This document shows positions 6,304-11,954 of a DNA stretch of 13,383 nucleotides, piece by piece (the first letter of the stretch is position 1; each line of letters opens with the position of its first letter). Source of the stretch: CAZGWJ01 sp964529445. Its GTDB lineage: Bacteria; Oederibacteriota; Muellerivitia; Muellerivitales; Muellerivitaceae. Below the pieces are notes generated by a model. That model did not search any database, was not told the origin of the DNA, and worked only from the letters and a program-made list of their open reading frames with translations. Location of the stretch: contig CAZGWJ010000072.1 in NCBI GenBank assembly GCA_964529445.1, forward strand, positions 1 to 13,383, written 5' to 3'. The translations under genes were made by a program, and so were the position numbers.

Positions 6304-6846
6304 CTACAGATTCGACAGGCCGGCTTTGCCGGCCTTCACCTTCACGTGCTTCGCTTCCTCCTCGTGCACCCGCTTGCCACGGAGGATGGCCACCTCGCCC
6401 GTCCGCACGAGCTCCAGGATGCCGTAACGGCGAAGGATCTCGGCCATGGCGTTGATCTTGGCCTCCTTGCCGGTAGCCTCAATGGTGAAACTCTTCTGGG
6501 CCACATCCACGATCTTGGCGTTGAAGCACTGCACGATCTCCATGACGTGGCTACGGGTCTTGTCGTCGATCCTCACCTTGATGAGCGCCAGGTCGCGCGC
6601 GATGAAATCCTCCTTGGTGAGGTCGATGACCCGCTCCACGTCGACCAGCTTGTTCAACTGCTTCTCCACCTGGTCGATGATGCGGTCATCCCCGCGCACC
6701 ACGATGGTCATCCGGGAGAGCTTGGGATTCTCCGTCACACCCACGACGAGGCTGTCGATGTTGTAGCCGCGCGCCGAGAACAGGTTGGCCACCCTTGACA
6801 GAACGCCGGGGTTGTTTTGCACCAGGACCGAAATGGTGTGTCTCAT
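6304..6846 (-). CDS. ilvN: Acetolactate synthase small (regulatory) subunit
   Basis: The regulatory partner of IlvB: it activates the catalytic subunit and mediates feedback inhibition by valine. The 180 residues comprise an N-terminal ACT domain (about 3-75) and the C-terminal ALS small-subunit domain (about 85-158). A charged tail (RVHEEEAKHVKVKAGKAG) is slightly longer than usual. G14 and N29, in NNPGVLSRV and GYNIDSL, occupy the positions that in E. coli IlvH are needed for valine binding, so valine feedback is likely retained. The ATG at 6846 has GGGAGG 6 nt upstream. It follows ilvB after only 31 nt, consistent with co-transcription. The symbol ilvH would be equally valid. Confidence 0.95.
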   Translation of the reverse strand: MRHTISVLVQNNPGVLSRVANLFSARGYNIDSLVVGVTENPKLSRMTIVVRGDDRIIDQVEKQLNKLVDVERVIDLTKEDFIARDLALIKVRIDDKTRSHVMEIVQCFNAKIVDVAQKSFTIEATGKEAKINAMAEILRRYGILELVRTGEVAILRGKRVHEEEAKHVKVKAGKAGLSNL

Positions 6847-6877
6847 GTCATGCCTCCCTGAACGGGTTTGAAAAAAA

Positions 6878-8587
6878 TCACAGCCTCTTCTCCTGGGCGC
6901 GGGACAAGATCATGTCCTTGTTGGCCCCGCCCGCCGGGACCATGGGATACACATGCTCATCCGGATCGATGTGGATGTCGACGACGCAGGGACCCCTCGA
7001 CCCAAGGGCCTGCCGAAGGGTTTTCTCCAACTCAGACGGGGTTATCGCCCGGTATCCCGGAATGCCGTAGGCGTCCGCCAGCTTCACGAAATCCGGCTGG
7101 ACCGGTATCAGGGTGTTGGCATACCGCTTTTCGTAGAACAAATCCTGCCACTGCTTGACCATCCCCAGGGTCTGGTTATTGAGGATGATCGTCTTCACGG
7201 GCAGACGATGCTCGGCGACGGTCGCCAACTCCTGCTGGTTCATCTGGAAGCTCCCGTCCCCCGCAATGCAGATGACCTGCGCGTCGGGATGGGCGAATTG
7301 GACGCCGATTGCGGCTGGGAAGCCGTAGCCCATGGTGCCGGCCCCGCCGGAAGTGACCCAGCGCCGGGGCATGTCGAACTTGTAGAATTGGGCGGCCCAC
7401 ATCTGATGCTGTCCGACCTCGGTGGCGATGAAGGCCTTTCCCTTCGTCATTCGGTAGATCGTCTCGATGACGAATTGGGGCAGGATGGGCCCCTTCGGAT
7501 CCTGGCGGTAGGCGAGGGGATGCTTCCGGTTCCATTCGTCAAGATCGGACCACCATTCGGTGTAGGCCTTCTTCGGGATACGTGCCGTGAGCTCCTTCAG
7601 CATCCGGGTCAGGTCGCCGAGCACGTGGACATCGACGCCCACGTTCTTGTTGATGGACGTAGGGTCCACGTCGAGATGAACCTTCCGGGCGCGGGGCGCG
7701 AACTCGTTGATCTTGCCCGTGACGCGGTCGTCGAAACGGGCCCCGATGGCCAGCAGGAGATCGCAGTTCGTCACGGCCATGTTGGCCCGGTAGCTGCCAT
7801 GCATGCCCAGCATGTCGATGAACTGGCGATCATGGGCCGGGAAAGCGCCCAGTCCCATGAGGGTCAACGTCACGGGGATATTGGATTTGTGGACGAACTC
7901 CCTCAGGGCAACGGAGGCCCCGGCGTTGATGACTCCCCCCCCCGCGTAGATCAGTGGCCGTTTGGCGCCCCGGACGAGTTCTGCGATGCGATCGATGGGG
8001 GCCAGGTCATGCGGCGGCACGAACTTGGAGAGAGGGATCCCCGACTTCGCGGGAATCTGGACCTCGGCCGACGAAGCCGAGACGTCCTTGGGCAGGTCCA
8101 CAAGGACCGGGCCCGGGCGACCCGTCCGTGCGATGAAAAAGGCGTCCTTGAGGACCCTCGGCAGTTCCTCGATGCTCTTCACTAGGAAATTGTGCTTGGT
8201 GCAGGAGCGTGTGATGCCGACGATGTCGGCTTCCTGGAACGCATCCGTCCCAATCATGTCGGTCCGGACCTGCCCGGTGATGAGGACCAGGGGAATGGAG
8301 TCGAGATTCGCGTCCGCCAGGCCCGTGACGGTGTTGGTGGCACCGGGTCCCGAAGTCACCACGACCACACCGGTCTTGCCCGAGGAACGGGCATACCCTT
8401 CCGCCATATGCATGGCGCCCTGCTCATGGCGCGTGTTGATGAGGCGGATCTTGTCGCGTTTCATGTAGAGGGCATCGAAAACCGGCAGGATGGCCCCACC
8501 TTGCAGACCGAACGCCAGATCCACGCCCTCATCCAGGAGAACGTCCACCAGCAGTTGCGCTCCGGTTCTCATTTTCGGGGTCGACAT
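6878..8587 (-). CDS. ilvB: Acetolactate synthase large (catalytic) subunit
   Basis: A thiamine-diphosphate enzyme that condenses pyruvate with pyruvate or 2-oxobutyrate, the first common step of valine, leucine and isoleucine synthesis. The 569-residue length is typical. Catalytic Glu55 lies in RHEQGA. The PYR domain covers about 8-170, the central FAD-type domain about 195-330 (RFDDR at 284-288), and the PP domain about 375-550. The cofactor motif begins GDGSFQMN at 443 and ends with NN at 470-471, followed by QTLGMVKQWQ. The ATG at 8587 has a purine-rich GAGG 6 nt upstream. Gly216-Gly218 are coded by an uninterrupted run of nine G on the coding strand (7935-7943). It is the first structural gene behind the attenuation region at 8735-8950. 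Confidence 0.97.
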   Translation of the reverse strand: MSTPKMRTGAQLLVDVLLDEGVDLAFGLQGGAILPVFDALYMKRDKIRLINTRHEQGAMHMAEGYARSSGKTGVVVVTSGPGATNTVTGLADANLDSIPLVLITGQVRTDMIGTDAFQEADIVGITRSCTKHNFLVKSIEELPRVLKDAFFIARTGRPGPVLVDLPKDVSASSAEVQIPAKSGIPLSKFVPPHDLAPIDRIAELVRGAKRPLIYAGGGVINAGASVALREFVHKSNIPVTLTLMGLGAFPAHDRQFIDMLGMHGSYRANMAVTNCDLLLAIGARFDDRVTGKINEFAPRARKVHLDVDPTSINKNVGVDVHVLGDLTRMLKELTARIPKKAYTEWWSDLDEWNRKHPLAYRQDPKGPILPQFVIETIYRMTKGKAFIATEVGQHQMWAAQFYKFDMPRRWVTSGGAGTMGYGFPAAIGVQFAHPDAQVICIAGDGSFQMNQQELATVAEHRLPVKTIILNNQTLGMVKQWQDLFYEKRYANTLIPVQPDFVKLADAYGIPGYRAITPSELEKTLRQALGSRGPCVVDIHIDPDEHVYPMVPAGGANKDMILSRAQEKRL

Positions 8588-8627
8588 GACGGGCCTCGCC
8601 TTCCGCTCCTAAAAGAGCATGATTTTA

Positions 8628-8647
8628 CAATAATCCCGGGATAATTG
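8628..8647. promoter_or_regulatory. 20-bp palindrome in the ilvB 5' leader
   Basis: CAATA-ATCCCGGGAT-AATTG is a palindrome with a single mismatched pair and a perfect 10-bp core. It lies in the transcribed leader, 41 nt upstream of the ilvB start codon and downstream of the attenuator. It could be a repressor or activator site or an RNA hairpin. No known operator is recognised and no good promoter surrounds it. Confidence 0.4.
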
Positions 8648-8734
8648 GACCGCTCTCTCCGGCCCAAAACGGCTTTACAAGGCAATATTTGAAGGGGTTT
8701 CTGCTTCGGAGGCGGGTCGGGAGGGGCTTAAAAC

Positions 8735-8776
8735 AAAAAAACCGCGGCGACCCGCCTTTGGAAGCGGGCCCCGCGG
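8735..8776 (-). terminator. Attenuator: intrinsic terminator in the ilvB leader
   Basis: On the minus strand CCGCGG-G-GCCCGC (8776-8764) pairs with GCGGGT-CG-CCGCGG (8755-8742). This forms a stem of about 13 bp with one bulged base and an 8-nt loop, followed directly by seven T, then G and four more. It begins 14 nt after the stop codon of the Leu/Val leader peptide and ends 147 nt before ilvB. That is the arrangement of a classical attenuator. A small hairpin, CGGCC-GACA-GGCCG (8787-8774), overlaps its 5' foot by 3 nt and could act as the competing or pausing structure. Confidence 0.88.
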
Positions 8777-8790
8777 CCTGTCGGCCGTCG

Positions 8791-8871
8791 TTAGGAGAGC
8801 ACCGCCTCCGGACGCAGTACGAGTACGAGGACCAGCGGAAGAAGCGCGCTCGTAAAGTTCCCGGAGGACAT
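8791..8871 (-). CDS. Leu/Val-rich leader peptide of the ilv operon (attenuation)
   Basis: A 26-codon reading frame on the minus strand: it begins MSSGNFTSA and ends LLPLVLVLVLRPEAVLS. Seven Leu and four Val codons are concentrated in a block (codons 10-19) ending 7 codons before the stop. AAGGAG lies 6 nt before the ATG, a near-ideal ribosome-binding site. The promoter lies about 44 nt upstream of the start codon and the terminator 14 nt after the stop. By analogy with the E. coli ilvL and ivbL leaders, ribosomes short of charged leucyl- or valyl-tRNA would stall in the Leu/Val block and prevent terminator formation, allowing ilvB transcription. No Ile codon is present, so control should respond to leucine and valine. 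The peptide itself is probably without function. Confidence 0.85.
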   Translation of the reverse strand: MSSGNFTSALLPLVLVLVLRPEAVLS

Positions 8872-8921
8872 TTCCCTCTCCTTGCGTTCAGGGGCGTTAC
8901 GACCCCTGCCTGTGACGCGTG

Positions 8922-8950
8922 AATATACCGGGGTATCCCCCGCATGTCAA
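8922..8950 (-). promoter_or_regulatory. Sigma70-type promoter of the ilv operon
   Basis: Minus strand TTGACA (8950-8945) and TATATT (8927-8922) are separated by exactly 17 bp: a perfect -35 and a -10 with one mismatch. Transcription would begin near 8915, giving a leader of about 330 nt before ilvB. The spacer contains the short palindrome GGGG-ATA-CCCC (8930-8940), which could bind a regulator. Confidence 0.8.
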
Positions 8951-8971
8951 GCCCCCCTGCCTGGGCGAGAG

Positions 8972-8977
8972 TACAAT
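8972..8977 (+). promoter_or_regulatory. Possible -10 box for a leaderless DUF2723 transcript
   Basis: TACAAT ends 7 nt before the ATG at 8984, so transcription could start at or very near the A of the start codon. No clear -35 at 16-18 bp and no ribosome-binding site at normal spacing were found, which fits a leaderless mRNA. The box lies about 20 bp from the divergent ilv -35 element. Confidence 0.35.
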
Positions 8978-8983
8978 GACAGC

Positions 8984-11182
8984 ATGTCTTCCCCTCAGAA
9001 AAATGAAACCCCTGACGCCATCCGGCATTCCTGGATCCGCAATCTGTCCTGGGCGACATTCTTCCTTCTGATCTGGCAGATCCTCTTGGCCGCCCAGAAC
9101 CCCGGCCTCATGACCGATGACAGCGGTGAGATCGTGACCGCCGCGGTCGGTTTGGGGATTTGCCACGCACCGGGTTATCCCCTGTACAGCCTGTTGGGGC
9201 GCCTTTTCTCCCTCGTGCCGGTCGGAACTCCCGCTTTCCGCCTCAACCTGATGGCCTCGCTTTTCACGCTGGGAGGGATCCTCTTCCTCCTGCTCGCCTG
9301 CCGTTCCCTGATGCGCCGATTCGGCCTCCTCATGGACGGCGGGCGAGCCGAACTCCTGTTGGCGTCCACCGCCCTCTCCTTGCTCTTCTGCCGATCCGTG
9401 TTCGCCCAGAGTTTGACCTCCAAGGGAGGTCTCTACACCCTGCTCCTCATGAACTTGGCCGTGATCATCAAAGTCCTTCTCTCCGATCTTTCCCGTTTCC
9501 ATCCCGAGTGGATCCTATTCTTCTGGGCCGTTGGATTGGGTGCCCATGGGCAGACCCAGGTCCTCTGGATCGTCCTCATCCTCCTGGGACTTCGGCGAAC
9601 CCACACGGAGTGGAGCTTCCGCCGGATAGCCGCTGCCTTTTCCTTCATCCTGATCGGCCTCTCCCCCCTGCTTTACCTCCCGCTCCGAGCTGGACTCTCT
9701 CCGGCCCTCAACCACCTGGATCCCCGAAGTTACGGCGCCTTCCTGGACCTCCTGCGGCGAGCGGACACGCCCGGCCACGATTTCATCCTCAAGGACCCGC
9801 TTGCCTTCGGACGGGTCGGCCTCAAGTACCTGGAGATCATGACCTGGCATTGGTGGCCGGGCTTCTTACTCCTGGCCGTCCTGGGTTTCGGGTTCCTTCT
9901 CCGTCGTCAGAGACCCCTGGCCAGTAACCTTCTGATCCAGTACGCCCTCCTGATCGGGATGATCGTCCTGGCCTCGTTCTTCAACGAACCCGTCTCGTTG
10001 TACCTTTTCGGGAACATCCTCGTATCGACCCAGGTGATCCCCGCCCTCGGAGGCGCGATCGGGTCGGCTTTCCTGCTCGATCGCCTGGGGCGGCGCCGGG
10101 GGATCGCGGCACTCCTGGCGACACTGATCGGGCTTGCCGCCTGGGGAGGGAACGTCTTCCGTCAGCAGGACAAGTCCCGGTACACGCTCTCGTCGGATTA
10201 CGGATCGAACCTGATGCGGGAGACGCCGAGGGATGCCGTGCTCGCCGTCGATGACGACCTGTCCGTGCTTCCCTGCTTCTACCTGCATCACGTGATGGGG
10301 ATGCGTCCGGATATCGTTCTGGTGCCCCTCTACGCTCTCCACGCCCCCTGGGGGATCCGGGAACTGGCCGAGCGATATCCGGACCGGAGGACGAAACCCG
10401 GCGATTGGTCCGATTTCACCTCCGCCGTCGCCTGCCTCGCGGACCCCGGGTGCTTCCGGAGCGGGGGGTTTATGACCACCTACAGCATCGACGTCCTGGA
10501 GCGCCGCGGCCTCGCCGATCTGGCCGAGCGCCTGACGCCGCGGGGTCTCTCCTACCGCCTGTCCCCACCCGGCCTCCGGGCTTCGGATGTCTCAGGGGAA
10601 GTCTGGACGGCCGCCCGCGGGCGTCGTCTGCGCCGCCTCCTCGAGACACCCGACCTGCAACCGACCGAATACACCGTGAAGGCCTACCTGCACGAATACG
10701 CCCGCCCTCATGCGGTGGCCGGGCTCCTTCTCCTCCGGGCGGGGGATCTGTCCCAGGCCTGGCGTCATTTCGAGGCGGCGCTCGCGATCGACCCTCGCGC
10801 CCGCGGCGTCCAGCGCGGCTTGGCGGCCCATTTCGCCACGGAGGGATACCTGGAGTTGGCGGCGCGTTTCGGCGCCCTCGCGGCTTCGGAAAACGCGGAC
10901 CCGGAGGACCTACTTCTCTACGCGAACATCCTTCTTAAAAACGGGAAATGGACCGAAGCGGCCGAAACCTACGGAAAGGTTCTGCGTCGTTTCCCCGCAT
11001 CGGAGGAAGCCACGGCTCGATTGGACATGGCGCTCTCCTTCCGATCGCAGGGCGCTCCGGAAGGTTGGGTGCGGACAAGGGGACGCGACGATTATCGGCG
11101 TTTGGCCCTCGAACTGGAACATGCGGGCATGAGCGCCCTTGCCGATGCTGCTCGGGCCGCCGGTGATTCCGACGCTCAGTGA
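8984..11182 (+). CDS. DUF2723 multi-pass membrane protein with C-terminal TPR region
   Basis: It resembles the DUF2723 family, GT-C-like membrane proteins distantly related to protein O-mannosyltransferases; the exact reaction is unknown. Of 732 residues, the N-terminal part carries the family signature: TDDSGE (44-49), GICHAPGYPLYSLLG (58-72) and FRLNL (85-89). Hydrophobic segments follow at about 92-105, 123-136, 150-165, 176-203, 218-232, 291-306, 320-331, 338-368 and 373-390. The acidic DDSGE sits in the first periplasmic loop, where GT-C enzymes have catalytic residues. Residues 405-470 hold the soluble segment typical of the family (VDDDLSVLPCFYLHHV, RPDIVLVPLYAL). Helical TPR-like repeats occupy about 605-705. 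An upstream GTG at 8882 would read through the divergent ilv promoter, so the ATG at 8984 is chosen. Confidence 0.8.
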   Translation: MSSPQKNETPDAIRHSWIRNLSWATFFLLIWQILLAAQNPGLMTDDSGEIVTAAVGLGICHAPGYPLYSLLGRLFSLVPVGTPAFRLNLMASLFTLGGILFLLLACRSLMRRFGLLMDGGRAELLLASTALSLLFCRSVFAQSLTSKGGLYTLLLMNLAVIIKVLLSDLSRFHPEWILFFWAVGLGAHGQTQVLWIVLILLGLRRTHTEWSFRRIAAAFSFILIGLSPLLYLPLRAGLSPALNHLDPRSYGAFLDLLRRADTPGHDFILKDPLAFGRVGLKYLEIMTWHWWPGFLLLAVLGFGFLLRRQRPLASNLLIQYALLIGMIVLASFFNEPVSLYLFGNILVSTQVIPALGGAIGSAFLLDRLGRRRGIAALLATLIGLAAWGGNVFRQQDKSRYTLSSDYGSNLMRETPRDAVLAVDDDLSVLPCFYLHHVMGMRPDIVLVPLYALHAPWGIRELAERYPDRRTKPGDWSDFTSAVACLADPGCFRSGGFMTTYSIDVLERRGLADLAERLTPRGLSYRLSPPGLRASDVSGEVWTAARGRRLRRLLETPDLQPTEYTVKAYLHEYARPHAVAGLLLLRAGDLSQAWRHFEAALAIDPRARGVQRGLAAHFATEGYLELAARFGALAASENADPEDLLLYANILLKNGKWTEAAETYGKVLRRFPASEEATARLDMALSFRSQGAPEGWVRTRGRDDYRRLALELEHAGMSALADAARAAGDSDAQ

Positions 11183-11188
11183 ACGGAT

Positions 11189-11208
11189 GTTCCCCTCTTT
11201 CGGGGAAC
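11189..11208. terminator. Hairpin between convergent genes
   Basis: GTTCCCC (11189-11195) and GGGGAAC (11202-11208) form a perfect 7-bp stem with a 6-nt loop, in the 31-bp gap between the stop codons of two convergent genes. Neither side has a clear T-run, so termination strength is uncertain, but the position suits a shared bidirectional terminator. Confidence 0.5.
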
Positions 11209-11213
11209 CTCGA

Positions 11214-11954
11214 CTATCCCCACAGCGCCAGCGATAGCCAGATCGCCGCAGTCCCGAAGACCCACAAGCCCGCCACCCAGTTGGCCCAGAGAAGCATTCC
11301 CGTCGTTCCGAGTCCGGCTTGTCGACGGACACGGACCACCATCCGGAAGCATCCGTAGGCCATCGCAACTCCCGCCAGGATGTAGGGACTGTTCTCCCGG
11401 TCGAAGACCAGGGCTCGCATCATGAGCCCCGCGAAAACCGCGTAGAAGATCGCCCATCCCATGAACCAGTATTCGACGACCCTCAGGTTGTCGACCGGCA
11501 CCTCAGCGACATCCACCCGATTCTCGACGGCATGAGCCAGGACCTCGAACAGGAGGATCAGGATCGCGAACAACAACGCGCCCGTCTGCAAAAGGGGAAT
11601 CGCGCCCAAGGGATCTTGCCAATACCAGGCTAGGGAGACGTACTGATGAACGGGGTTCACCCACATCAGGAGAAACATAGCCGCCAGGATGTTCCGGATG
11701 CCCGAGATCGGCAGGAGAGGATCCCAGCGCTTCAGCCAGACACCCGCCAGGAAGAACGGAGCCACGCTGGCAGCGATGAAGATGGCAAACCAGGGACGCA
11801 AAACCGGATGCTCGCGGATGAGGTAATACAGCAGACTGCCCTTATCCACATCGATGGGCAGGGCGGAAGCCATGCAGAGGTAAAGCAACAGGGTCACGCC
11901 GATGAAGGACGTCGAATCCAACAGCATCATTCCCCTGGCCCAGATTCGCCGCAT
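11214..11954 (-). CDS. Small multi-pass membrane protein, function unknown
   Basis: No family is recognised. The 246-residue protein is almost entirely hydrophobic, with about seven probable membrane segments (near 15-33, 52-73, 88-100, 118-141, 155-172, 181-198 and 215-244) and short charged loops (NRVDVAEVPVDNLRVVEYW at about 144-162). Its ATG shares one base with the TGA of the upstream permease gene (TGATG), so it is probably translationally coupled and may be a partner or accessory subunit of that transporter. An in-frame extension further upstream lies inside the permease gene and is rejected. The C-terminus ends directly after a hydrophobic segment. Confidence 0.75.
   Translation of the reverse strand: MRRIWARGMMLLDSTSFIGVTLLLYLCMASALPIDVDKGSLLYYLIREHPVLRPWFAIFIAASVAPFFLAGVWLKRWDPLLPISGIRNILAAMFLLMWVNPVHQYVSLAWYWQDPLGAIPLLQTGALLFAILILLFEVLAHAVENRVDVAEVPVDNLRVVEYWFMGWAIFYAVFAGLMMRALVFDRENSPYILAGVAMAYGCFRMVVRVRRQAGLGTTGMLLWANWVAGLWVFGTAAIWLSLALWG

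Noticed and set aside
8597..8630. A second promoter directly before ilvB (TAAAAT at about 8621-8626 on the minus strand)
   Set aside because: No acceptable -35 box was found at 16-18 bp; the A+T richness alone is not enough.
8742..8757. A T-box-like antiterminator motif (GGCGGGTCGCCGCGG resembles the GGGTGGNACCGCG consensus)
   Set aside because: The match is imperfect and lies inside the terminator 3' arm rather than upstream of it. The leader before the terminator is far too short for a T-box, and a leader peptide with a good ribosome-binding site already explains the region.
8625..9059. A 144-codon minus-strand frame across the ilvB leader
   Set aside because: It reads through the promoter, the leader peptide in a different frame, and the terminator. 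It has no ribosome-binding site and no sensible protein composition.
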